Of a stretch of 34,772 nt of DNA, positions 9,956-18,152 are shown piece by piece. Under the pieces are notes generated by a model, which saw only the letters and a list, made by a program, of their open reading frames with translations, made no database searches and was not told the origin of the DNA. The position numbers and the translations under genes are program-made. The stretch is from Candidatus Aadella gelida (GTDB lineage: Bacteria; Omnitrophota; Gorgyraeia; Tantalellales; Tantalellaceae). The DNA is taken from positions 1 through 34,772 of the forward strand of contig JAVCDB010000050.1 of NCBI GenBank assembly GCA_030765205.1, written 5' to 3'. How positions within the stretch are numbered: position 1 is the first letter of the stretch; each line of letters begins with the position of its first letter.

Positions 9956-10771
9956 TTAATATGCGAACCCTACGCTTATTCCTCCATAGAACTCATTGCT
10001 CTGTGCGTCGCTATACGTATCCCGGTCAAGTATTACTGAGTAGGCCACTTGAGGTGTTACCGTGAAATATTCGAGTACAGGTATAGAGACATCCGCAGTT
10101 ATAAGCATATCACTCCACCCATGCTGAGTCGTCCATTGCTCATAATTGTACGCAAGCGACGTGCCTAGAGAAGCTTCTATTCCATTACCAAGATCAAAGG
10201 TATGTCCTCCCCCGAACTGCAGGTATGACCCGTGCCCTGCTTCTACATCCCAGTACCAGGTGAAAAATGGCTGAAGAAGTACATTATAAGAGACGCCGAG
10301 CGCAGTCTCATGCGAATAGCTACCGTCCGCTTTTAGGTCAAGATTTGGGAACGTGTAAAATGTATATCCCGTAGTTATGGATAATGGATCGAATATCTCC
10401 GAATCCCCCATATTCATCTTTTCTAAGGCGTCACCAACATTAAATTCGTAGGAAGCGGTATAATCAAGTTCGGTAAATTCCTGATACCTGCCGCTATCTA
10501 CAGTCTTATCTTTCGCTAAACTGTAATTGCCCCATATATCAAAAGTAAATCCATCTTTGGAAAGGGACCCGTCAACCTGCATCACGGGTTCATTACCCAG
10601 ATTTTGGCCTCTCCAGATATATTTTGTCAGAAACGTTGTCGACAGCGACACATCCGGCACCCATTCATCTTTTTCGGGAAGCCATTCCTCTCCAAAAACA
10701 TTCATCCCCGGAAGTACTAACATAACGCTTAATAGCAGGAACATCATATACTTAACAGTTTTATAAAACAT
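9956..10771 (-). CDS. TorF-like putative outer-membrane porin
   Basis: Signal peptide; VSLSTTFLTKYIWRGQNLGNEPVMQVDGSLSKDGFTFDIWGNYSL beta-strand pattern; ends in aromatic Tyr (VGFAY); GGAGAG Shine-Dalgarno before ATG 10771. Confidence 0.75.
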   Translation of the reverse strand: MFYKTVKYMMFLLLSVMLVLPGMNVFGEEWLPEKDEWVPDVSLSTTFLTKYIWRGQNLGNEPVMQVDGSLSKDGFTFDIWGNYSLAKDKTVDSGRYQEFTELDYTASYEFNVGDALEKMNMGDSEIFDPLSITTGYTFYTFPNLDLKADGSYSHETALGVSYNVLLQPFFTWYWDVEAGHGSYLQFGGGHTFDLGNGIEASLGTSLAYNYEQWTTQHGWSDMLITADVSIPVLEYFTVTPQVAYSVILDRDTYSDAQSNEFYGGISVGFAY

Positions 10772-10799
10772 TTCTCTCTCCTTTTTTTGATTCAAAATA

Positions 10800-10838
10800 A
10801 AAAAACCCTTTTATGAGACTAAAAGTCTTATAAAAGGG
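10800..10838 (-). terminator. Intercistronic intrinsic terminator between the ANTAR gene and the porin-amtB operon
   Basis: Minus strand CCCTTTTATAAGACT-TTT-AGTCTCATAAAAGGG (one mismatch) followed by TTTTTTTATTTT. Confidence 0.88.
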
Positions 10839-10870
10839 CATCTATGCCTCTTCCCGTTCTTCTCTTGAAC
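10837..10870 (-). promoter_or_regulatory. Candidate ANTAR two-stem-loop element upstream of the porin-amtB operon
   Basis: Minus strand P1 GTTC-AAGAGAA-GAAC (10856-10870), 7-nt linker, P2 GGC-ATAGAT-GCC (10837-10848; loop A1, G4); P2 overlaps the terminator stem. Confidence 0.7.
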
Positions 10871-10895
10871 CGTTCTTATTGTGCTATCTTAGCAG

Positions 10896-11603
10896 TTATC
10901 TACCATTACTAATCTCAGACGAGAGTATTATCGCCTTTGCGATCTCTTTCATAGAGACTCGTCTGTTCATACTGGCTTTTCTTAATGTCTTAAAAGCCTC
11001 CTCTTCAGAGAGGTTCTGATCCTTCATTAAAATCCCTTTAGCTTTTTCGATCTTTTTACGGCTCTCCAGTTCTTCTTGGATAACCTTAGTTTTCACTATA
11101 AGCTCAGTATTTTCTATTGCCACTGCCGCTTGATTGGCCACAGCACTTAAAAGATCTATATCACTTTTAGTGAATTTATAAGATTCAACGGTATACACGT
11201 TAATGACCCCTATAACCTTATCGTTGACCAGCATGGGAACACTTAACATTGATACTAGTCCTTCCTTTTTGGCCAAAGATCTCTGTTTATACCGCTTCTC
11301 CTCTATAACATCGTCTATAACTATAGGTTTTTTCTCTTTAGCCACCAAACCAACGATACCTTCACCAAACTTTATCGATCTCTCTTCAAGATAATCTTTA
11401 CTCATAGCTTGAGTGGCTCTTATCTTAAGCTCACCTGTTATCTCATCAAGCAGCCATACCGCGCATATTTTAGCACCCATAACATTTGCTGTTAGATTCA
11501 CAATGAGCTTCAGTATATCCTCAAGATAAAGATCGCTTGTTATAGCCTTGCTTATCTTCGTCAATGTTTCAAGATATTGTTTGTCAGCTTTTTTCTTGGG
11601 CAT
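10896..11603 (-). CDS. GAF-ANTAR domain RNA-binding antitermination regulator
   Basis: N-terminal GAF domain (LSVPMLVNDKVIGVINVYT... AVANQAAVAIENTEL); C-terminal ANTAR (KKIEKAKGILMKDQNLSEEEAFKTLRKASMNRRVSMKEIAKAI). Confidence 0.92.
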   Translation of the reverse strand: MPKKKADKQYLETLTKISKAITSDLYLEDILKLIVNLTANVMGAKICAVWLLDEITGELKIRATQAMSKDYLEERSIKFGEGIVGLVAKEKKPIVIDDVIEEKRYKQRSLAKKEGLVSMLSVPMLVNDKVIGVINVYTVESYKFTKSDIDLLSAVANQAAVAIENTELIVKTKVIQEELESRKKIEKAKGILMKDQNLSEEEAFKTLRKASMNRRVSMKEIAKAIILSSEISNGR

Positions 11604-11620
11604 TTTTCACCTTTTCTTAT

Positions 11621-13717
11621 TTAAAGAAACAACATTTCAGCATATGAAGGAAGCGGCCATATCTCATACGGCAAGAGCCCTTCAAGTTTATCTATCGGCC
11701 TACGCAGAGCATTCATCGCCGATATCATTTCTTTAGAATCCTCTTTTTCTATAGCTGTTTCAAGTTTCTTTGTATACTCAAGTGCTTTTTCTGTTTCCGA
11801 AGATACCTCTTTTAAGAGCTCCATGGTCTGCGGCAGTTTACATCCCGAGGCATCGGCTACATCGGATATTGTCCCGGCTAAAGTCGACTGATATTCCAAA
11901 GCAACAGGGATCACCTCTGTCTTGACCATAGTAAGAGCTACATCCGACTCTATTTTGATAATAGCATGATACTGCTCTTCATATATTTCATTCCTTGCCG
12001 CAAATTCAACTTTAGAAAGCACTTTGTGTCTCTCGAAAAGCGCAATGTATTCTTCGTTCTTTTTAACGGCATCTAAAGCCTCAGGCGTGTTCTTAAGATT
12101 AGGAAGACCCCTTTTAAGGGCTTCTTCATGCCAAGCTTCTGTATAGTTATCTCCGTTAAAAAGTATTTTCTTATGTTTTTTTACTATATCTTTCAGTACA
12201 CCCTGAAGCACCTCGTTAAAATCTTTACCTCCTTTAACTTCAGTTTCAAGCTTTGTACATATTTCATCTAAAGAATCCGCCACTATTGTGTTAAGTACGA
12301 CATTTGCACCTGCGCAGCTTTGATTTGAACCTACTGCTCTAAATTCAAACTTGTTACCAGTAAAAGCAAAGGGTGAGGTTCTATTCCTATCTGTCACATC
12401 TCTCGGAAGTGACGGAAGCGATGTAACTCCGAGTTCTAACGGAGCCGTTTGTTTGGAGCTCTTAGCACCACCCTGCTCTATCTGTTCTATAACGTCATAC
12501 AGCTGATCCCCGAGAAATATAGACAGTATAGCGGGCGGCGCTTCATTTGCGCCTAGCCTATGGTCATTCCCGGCACTTGCCACTGCAGCTCTAAGCATAG
12601 GTGCATAAGTATCAACAGCTTTCATGAGAGCACATATCATAGTAAGAAATTTTGCGTTCTCATGAGGATTATCCCCTGGCGTTAACCAATTCTTGTCATC
12701 CGGACCTACAACCGACCAGTTATTATGCTTTCCCGAACCGTTAACTCCCGCAAACGGTTTTTCATGCAGGAGGCAGACAAGATCATATCTTTCAGCAACC
12801 TTTTTTAATATCTCCATAGTCATCATGTTGTGATCAACTGAAAGGTTCTGCTCCTCAAAAACAGGGGCCATCTCAAACTGCGCCGGACAAACTTCATTAT
12901 GCCTTGTCTTTGATGGTATACCCATTATCCAAAGTTCATGATCAAGTTCGGCCATAAATGACATTACACGTGTTTTTATGGCTCCAAAATAATGGTCATC
13001 CATCTGCTGATGTTTAGCAGGAGTTTTACCGAAAAGCGTACGGCCAGTCTGTAGAAGATCTAAACGAGCTTCATAAAAATCCTTATCCACCAAAAAATAT
13101 TCCTGTTCGGGTCCCAAGGTGGCATATGCTCTCTTGTTTTTAGAATCTATCCCAAAAAGTTCAGCTAATCTGCATACCTGTTTTGACAAAGCGGCAACAG
13201 ATCGCAGTAGAGGCGTTTTCTTATCCAAGGCTTCCCCATGATAAGAATAAAACGCCGTTGGGATACAAAGTGTAGCTCCGTTTTCGCCTTCTTTAATAAA
13301 AGCCGGAGAAGTAGGATCCCATGCTGTATACCCGCGAGCTTCAAAAGTCGCCCTTAATCCTCCCGACGGAAAACTCGATGCATCCGGTTCACCCTTGATA
13401 AGTTCTTTCCCGGAGAATTTAAGCATTACTCCGCCTTCAAGATCCGGTTCGATAAAAGAATCATGTTTTTCAGCGGTAGACCCGGTAAGAGGCTGGAACC
13501 AATGAGTAAAATGCGTGGCTCCTTTAGACAAAGCCCATGTCTTCATAGCATCCGCAACCTCATCCGCTATACTCGCGTCGATACAGCCTCCCTCTCTTGT
13601 AGCAGCTACAAGATTCTTGTACGCTTTATCCGATAGATAATTACGCATGGTTTTAAGATTAAAAACGTTCTCACCGTAATAATCAGCAACTGTTTGAATA
13701 TCTGTTTTACCTGTCAT
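11621..13717 (-). CDS. glnA: Type III glutamine synthetase (GSIII / GlnN)
   Basis: 698 aa; FTHWFQPLTG, GGLRATFEARGYTAWDPTSPAF, GPEQEYFLVD, NEVCPAQFEMAP, GKHNNWS, RNRTSPFAFTGNKFEFRAVGSNQS; AGGAGGG Shine-Dalgarno. Confidence 0.97.
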   Translation of the reverse strand: MTGKTDIQTVADYYGENVFNLKTMRNYLSDKAYKNLVAATREGGCIDASIADEVADAMKTWALSKGATHFTHWFQPLTGSTAEKHDSFIEPDLEGGVMLKFSGKELIKGEPDASSFPSGGLRATFEARGYTAWDPTSPAFIKEGENGATLCIPTAFYSYHGEALDKKTPLLRSVAALSKQVCRLAELFGIDSKNKRAYATLGPEQEYFLVDKDFYEARLDLLQTGRTLFGKTPAKHQQMDDHYFGAIKTRVMSFMAELDHELWIMGIPSKTRHNEVCPAQFEMAPVFEEQNLSVDHNMMTMEILKKVAERYDLVCLLHEKPFAGVNGSGKHNNWSVVGPDDKNWLTPGDNPHENAKFLTMICALMKAVDTYAPMLRAAVASAGNDHRLGANEAPPAILSIFLGDQLYDVIEQIEQGGAKSSKQTAPLELGVTSLPSLPRDVTDRNRTSPFAFTGNKFEFRAVGSNQSCAGANVVLNTIVADSLDEICTKLETEVKGGKDFNEVLQGVLKDIVKKHKKILFNGDNYTEAWHEEALKRGLPNLKNTPEALDAVKKNEEYIALFERHKVLSKVEFAARNEIYEEQYHAIIKIESDVALTMVKTEVIPVALEYQSTLAGTISDVADASGCKLPQTMELLKEVSSETEKALEYTKKLETAIEKEDSKEMISAMNALRRPIDKLEGLLPYEIWPLPSYAEMLFL

Positions 13718-13821
13718 TTTTCCCTCCTGTATTTATTTATAATGTATATTCTACCAACAACACGAATTTACGCAATCTTTTAATGCTCTGATCATAAAAA
13801 ACATGGTTCGGGTCTCCAAAT

Positions 13822-13858
13822 AAAAAAAAAGACGTTCTTCCCCGCCAAACCGCAACGT
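13822..13858 (-). terminator. Second (proximal) candidate intrinsic terminator in the glnA leader
   Basis: Minus strand ACGTT...AACGT stem followed by nine T residues (13822-13830); short stem, so weaker than the others. Confidence 0.5.
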
Positions 13859-13862
13859 ATGA

Positions 13863-13878
13863 AGGACATCTTTATCCT
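13863..13878 (-). promoter_or_regulatory. Candidate ANTAR-type hexaloop upstream of the second glnA leader terminator
   Basis: Minus strand AGGAT-AAAGAT-GTCCT (5-bp stem with one G-U pair, hexaloop A1/G4). Confidence 0.45.
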
Positions 13879-13891
13879 GTTCTTTTGAAAT

Positions 13892-13920
13892 AAAAAAAGG
13901 CGTTCCTTTCCCAGGACGCC
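13892..13920 (-). terminator. First (distal) intrinsic terminator in the glnA leader
   Basis: Minus strand GGCGTCCTGGGAAAGGAACGCC followed by TTTTTTTATTT. Confidence 0.85.
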
Positions 13921-13954
13921 TCTATGCTTTTCTTTCGAACACTTCCCCGTGTTC
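13918..13954 (-). promoter_or_regulatory. Candidate ANTAR two-stem-loop element in the glnA leader
   Basis: Minus strand P1 GAACAC-GGGGAA-GTGTTC (perfect 6-bp stem, hexaloop, 13937-13954), 9-nt linker, P2 GC-ATAGAG-GC (13918-13927) overlapping the terminator stem. Confidence 0.65.
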
Positions 13955-13960
13955 ATAGAA

Positions 13961-13988
13961 CATTTTACATACTCACAATTTTTTGTCA
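13961..13988 (-). promoter_or_regulatory. Candidate sigma70 promoter of glnA-ANTAR
   Basis: Minus strand TTGACA, 16-nt spacer, TAAAAT, immediately upstream of the P1 hairpin. Confidence 0.7.
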
Positions 13989-14022
13989 ATACTTTTTTTG
14001 CATTAAATTTTTTGCATTAAAG

Positions 14023-14733
14023 TTACAAACCAAGAGCTTGTATTGCAAGACCTGACAAACATATTGTTCCGCCCGCCGCCGCATGTACATACCGTTCAAA
14101 CCTATTCAATGGCAGAAGGTTTATGCCTTTGAGTGAGACAAGAACTATTGTCATCATAGTCGCTATTGTAACTATACCAAATATACCCGCTATATAAAAA
14201 ATACCGTAAAGACTGCTTTTTGCCGCGGGATACATAAGTATAGGTATAAGCGGTTCACATGGCCCCAGCACGAAAATAGTAAAAAGTATCCATGGTGTTA
14301 TATTCTTTTTTTTGTCCTCATGCACATGAACATGTCCTCCCGAATGGGAATGTTCATGAGAATGCGGCCCATCAGATCCATGATCATGCAAATGACGATG
14401 CGGCTTATTCTTTACCGCTTGATGCAGGCCCCACACAAAATACGCAAAACCAAATCCTATTAAAGACCAGGCCGCAAGATTACCCCTAAAAGATTCCAGC
14501 GCTTCGATCTTCATTATTCCTATACCAAAAGCTATTCCTACAAAACCCAAGACTACAGATCCCAAGATATGTCCTATCCCGCACAGAAAAGTTATAACAG
14601 CAGTCTTTGACAGGGACCATTTCTTTGCTTTAGCCATTACCACAAAAGGAAGATAATGATCCGGCCCTATCAAAGTATGTATAAAACCTATCGAAGCTGC
14701 TGTTACTGCCAGTAGTGCAAATTGTTTATCCAT
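14023..14733 (-). CDS. Polytopic NicO/HupE/RcnA-like metal transporter with His-rich cytoplasmic loop (candidate nickel transporter)
   Basis: HTLIGPDHYLPFVVMAKAKKWS helix motif, GIGHILGS, central HRHLHDHGSDGPHSHEHSHSGGHVHVHE; adjacent to [NiFe]-hydrogenase genes. Confidence 0.7.
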   Translation of the reverse strand: MDKQFALLAVTAASIGFIHTLIGPDHYLPFVVMAKAKKWSLSKTAVITFLCGIGHILGSVVLGFVGIAFGIGIMKIEALESFRGNLAAWSLIGFGFAYFVWGLHQAVKNKPHRHLHDHGSDGPHSHEHSHSGGHVHVHEDKKKNITPWILFTIFVLGPCEPLIPILMYPAAKSSLYGIFYIAGIFGIVTIATMMTIVLVSLKGINLLPLNRFERYVHAAAGGTICLSGLAIQALGL

Positions 14734-15200
14734 TACTCTCCATGCTGTTTCGCATTAATCAGTTTTTTTGTCTCGCCCGCTATGAACGGTATCTTAGCCT
14801 TTATACCTGGTGTGAGCTCCAGTCCAAACTCCGTACTTTCAGGCTGCACTCCGACTATAGTTATTTCCGTATCCATTTCAATCTGCCGGGCCAACGTTAG
14901 GGTCTCAAGAAGGGCCATCCCATGTGTTGAGAATTTGTCTTTAAATGCGGAGGGTTCTATTTCTGTTGCTTTAAATACCCTAACAGCTCCTGGTTTCTCG
15001 CCCATATCAGCCGCATCAACTATTATGACCTCTTTAAAGTCCGGAAAGAACTTTAAAAGATCCATACCTGAAAGGTCACCTCGCTCTAACTTAACCCCTT
15101 CTATAGGATCTTCTTTCTCAAGAACATCTATTACCCTGGGACCTATACCGTCATCTGTCTTGAGGATAGATCCCACTCCTATAACGAGTATTCTTTTCAT
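14733..15200 (-). CDS. [NiFe]-hydrogenase maturation protease (HyaD/HycI/HoxW family)
   Basis: MKRILVIGVGSILKTDDGIGPRVID, VIIVDAADMGEKPG, THGMALLETL; start at MKRILVIG (15200). Confidence 0.9.
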   Translation of the reverse strand: MKRILVIGVGSILKTDDGIGPRVIDVLEKEDPIEGVKLERGDLSGMDLLKFFPDFKEVIIVDAADMGEKPGAVRVFKATEIEPSAFKDKFSTHGMALLETLTLARQIEMDTEITIVGVQPESTEFGLELTPGIKAKIPFIAGETKKLINAKQHGE

Positions 15201-15202
15201 AA

Positions 15203-16531
15203 TTACACGAACTTTACGTCCAGCATATGCGCAGAGCATGAGATACAAGGATCGTATGCTCTTACAAGCATTTCTGAGAGTAGGGTTATTTCTTCTTTCG
15301 TCTTATCAAGATTCTCCGGTATGAGTTTTTTCATATCGAGATCTATATTCGAAAGGTTCTGATTCGTTGGTATAGAACAATTTGCGTTCTTCACAATACC
15401 TTTCTCATCCACCGTATACTCATGCACAAGCATGCCACGCGGGACTTCTACCAGCCCTGCTCCCGTACCGGCTTTGACCGAAAAACCCGCTTTTTCGTCA
15501 TCTTTTGGCCATGAAGTAACCACTTCGCTGTAATCGATCCCTTTCTCAAGAAAATGATCAATTATACGAATAGAGTCATATGTACAATGCGCTATCTCTA
15601 TAACCTGAGCAACAGTGTTCATGAACGAATTGTAACACGGCACTTTAAACCCTAATGCTTCGGCTACACCTTTAGCTTCATCGTTTAGTTTATCATAGTT
15701 GATATTGATCCTAGCCAAGGCCCCAACCATATAGGAATCTCTTTTATTCTTCGAATGTTTTGCCGTTGAATGTTCGGCATGGAACTCATGCACAACTTCC
15801 TTATAGTCACGAGGTTTAACCGTTTTATCTATATCAGTTGTCACAAGGTCTCCTTCATAGAACGCGTATTCATCAGGATGAGTTAGAGCCACGTATTCGG
15901 TTTCACGTTCGAATTCAGGAAGGGTTAAAGACTTAAAGATTTCGACTGTAGCATTAAGATCATCAACTTGGGAGAGAAGAATACTTTTCATCTCTTCAAG
16001 TTCCTTTTTTGTCGGCAGTTTTGTCCATCCCCTCACCACAAGACTTATAGGATGAGTATGACGTCCCGCAAGAATCGTGCAAAGATCGTTATACTGCTTC
16101 TTCATTCTTAGAGCTCTTAATACTACTTCTTTGTGTGTTTTCACTAAAGGCAAGACACTAGGCGCTCCTAGAGCATCCGGAGCCACCAGAAAACAAGCAT
16201 GCAAAAGATGGCTGTCAAGCGTCTCATAATGTAATATTAATTTCCTTAAAAGTTTAGTCTGTTCGCTTACCTCAAACCCTATTGCGTCTTCAGAAGCCTT
16301 TATCGAGGCTAATGAGTGACCGGTAGAGCATATCCCGCATATGCGAGATGTGATATGTTGCACTTCGAAGAGAGATCTATCTCTTACCATGGCCTCGAAG
16401 AAACGTGGAGCTTCAACTATCTCAAGCTGACATTTCTCAACCACACCTTCCTTAATATTGATTACAATATTTCCATGCCCCTCAACGCGGGTTACATGTT
16501 CAACGTTTATGTTTAGGTCTTTTTTACTCAT
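15203..16531 (-). CDS. [NiFe]-hydrogenase large (alpha) subunit, group 3-type
   Basis: RVEGHGNI, L1 motif RICGICSTGH, L2 motif DPCISCSAHMLDVKFV with cleavable C-terminal extension. Confidence 0.95.
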   Translation of the reverse strand: MSKKDLNINVEHVTRVEGHGNIVINIKEGVVEKCQLEIVEAPRFFEAMVRDRSLFEVQHITSRICGICSTGHSLASIKASEDAIGFEVSEQTKLLRKLILHYETLDSHLLHACFLVAPDALGAPSVLPLVKTHKEVVLRALRMKKQYNDLCTILAGRHTHPISLVVRGWTKLPTKKELEEMKSILLSQVDDLNATVEIFKSLTLPEFERETEYVALTHPDEYAFYEGDLVTTDIDKTVKPRDYKEVVHEFHAEHSTAKHSKNKRDSYMVGALARININYDKLNDEAKGVAEALGFKVPCYNSFMNTVAQVIEIAHCTYDSIRIIDHFLEKGIDYSEVVTSWPKDDEKAGFSVKAGTGAGLVEVPRGMLVHEYTVDEKGIVKNANCSIPTNQNLSNIDLDMKKLIPENLDKTKEEITLLSEMLVRAYDPCISCSAHMLDVKFV

Positions 16532-17289
16532 TATTTTTCCGCCTCCAGTTTACATGTGTTATATAGATCAAATTTCTTCTTTAATTCTTCCACTGTATAT
16601 CCATACTTTTTAAGAATATCCATCTGGCCTTCTTCCGGATAATTGTCGAGAAATCCGCGGCATCCATAGCAGGTATTTCCCCAACTTATGCACCACGCAT
16701 CACATCCCCCGCGTGTTACCGGCCCCATACATACCTGCCCTTTTTCAAACAAGCATACGTTTTCTTTAAGTTTGCACTCAACACATACTGCGTATTTAGG
16801 CGGAGTATATCCTTTGCCCAAAAGTATTGATTTAAGAGCTTTAACTACTTCATCTGTACTAACAGGACAACCATGTATGTAATGATCGATCTTAACAACT
16901 TGATCGACGGATCTAGGCTCTCCGGCATCTAACGGAAATTCACGTCCCGCATACACAATATCTTTAGCTTCTTTCTGTGTATACTTCTTTCTAAGACCAT
17001 TCACTCCGCCTATAGTAGCACATGAACCATATGCTATGAGTATAGACGCGTTCTCCCGTATCTTCTTAAGTCTATCCTCATCCTGTTTTCTGGTTATGGA
17101 CCCTTCGATGAAAGCTATGTCATAATCATCGCTGCGTTCTGAAATAGCTTCACGGAAGTTCACGATATCACAATGTTCGAGAACGCCTAGAAACGCTTCA
17201 TTCAAATATGTCACCTGCAACTGACATCCCTCACAACACGCAAAATCAAAAAACGCTATACGTACCTTTTTTTTAGTATCCTTACTCAT
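16531..17289 (-). CDS. [NiFe]-hydrogenase small (delta) subunit
   Basis: FDFACCEGCQLQVTYL, AYGSCATIGG, IHGCPVS, CVECKLKENVC, GCDAWCISWGNTCYGCRG. Confidence 0.94.
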   Translation of the reverse strand: MSKDTKKKVRIAFFDFACCEGCQLQVTYLNEAFLGVLEHCDIVNFREAISERSDDYDIAFIEGSITRKQDEDRLKKIRENASILIAYGSCATIGGVNGLRKKYTQKEAKDIVYAGREFPLDAGEPRSVDQVVKIDHYIHGCPVSTDEVVKALKSILLGKGYTPPKYAVCVECKLKENVCLFEKGQVCMGPVTRGGCDAWCISWGNTCYGCRGFLDNYPEEGQMDILKKYGYTVEELKKKFDLYNTCKLEAEK

Positions 17290-18152
17290 AAGGCTTCCTC
17301 CAATCCTTTTATCTCTTCATATGTGAACGTAGGACCATCCTGACAGACATATTGATCGTTAATCTGACAGTGCCCGCATTTACCTAAACCGCATTTCATC
17401 CTTCTTTCTAAAGAAAGTACTATCTGTTTGTCAGGCAATCCCTTCTTGATAAGTTCCTGAATAACAAACTTATACATAATAGGAGGCCCGACTACTACCG
17501 CATACGTCCTATTAACATCTATATCTACTCCGGGAATAAGAGTGGTTATAACCCCTACATTACCTTTCCATTCCGGATCTGCCTTGTCTACCGTACACGC
17601 ATAATTTATATCCGTTGACTTCTGCCAACTCTCAATTTCTTCCCTAAACAGCCTGTCTCCCGGCTGTTTACATCCCAAAAGGATGGTAACCTCTCCGAAA
17701 TCCCGTCTTTTATCCATAACGAAATTTATAAGTGATCTTAGCGGTACTATACCTAACCCTCCCGCAACCAGCATAAGATCGTTACCTTTCATATCGTCTA
17801 TAGGGAAAGGTTTCCCAAAAGGCCCTCTGACCCCTACTTTATCGCCTTCATTGAGAGCTGTAAGTGCGGCCGTGAAAACTCCAACTTTTCTAACACATAT
17901 TTCAAAAGTGTTTTTGTTGGTTTTCGTAGGTGACGATGATATCGAAATAGGCGCCTCTCCTATACCAAATATAGAAAGTTGAACGAATTGTCCGGGAAGA
18001 TCCCCTAACTTACGATCACCTTCGAGTTTTATCTCAAAGAATTTCTCGTTCTCCGTCATCTGCTCTGTCCTAACAATAGTTCCCTCCATAGGGGAATATA
18101 GAGGATTAACATCTATCGTTTTTACTCGATCTTTATTATTGCAATTACACAT
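17286..18152 (-). CDS. Hydrogenase FAD/NAD(P)-binding (gamma) subunit, sulfhydrogenase/DHOD-like
   Basis: GQFVQLSIFGIGEAPISISSSP, VRGPFGKPFP, MLVAGGLGIVPLRSLI, C-terminal [2Fe-2S] CGLGKCGHCQINDQYVCQDGP. Confidence 0.93.
   Translation of the reverse strand: MCNCNNKDRVKTIDVNPLYSPMEGTIVRTEQMTENEKFFEIKLEGDRKLGDLPGQFVQLSIFGIGEAPISISSSPTKTNKNTFEICVRKVGVFTAALTALNEGDKVGVRGPFGKPFPIDDMKGNDLMLVAGGLGIVPLRSLINFVMDKRRDFGEVTILLGCKQPGDRLFREEIESWQKSTDINYACTVDKADPEWKGNVGVITTLIPGVDIDVNRTYAVVVGPPIMYKFVIQELIKKGLPDKQIVLSLERRMKCGLGKCGHCQINDQYVCQDGPTFTYEEIKGLEEAL

Noticed and set aside
13792-13989. 65-aa minus-strand ORF MTKNCEYVKCSMNTGKC... as a gene
   Set aside because: It runs through the glnA leader hairpins and both terminators; better explained as structured 5' leader.
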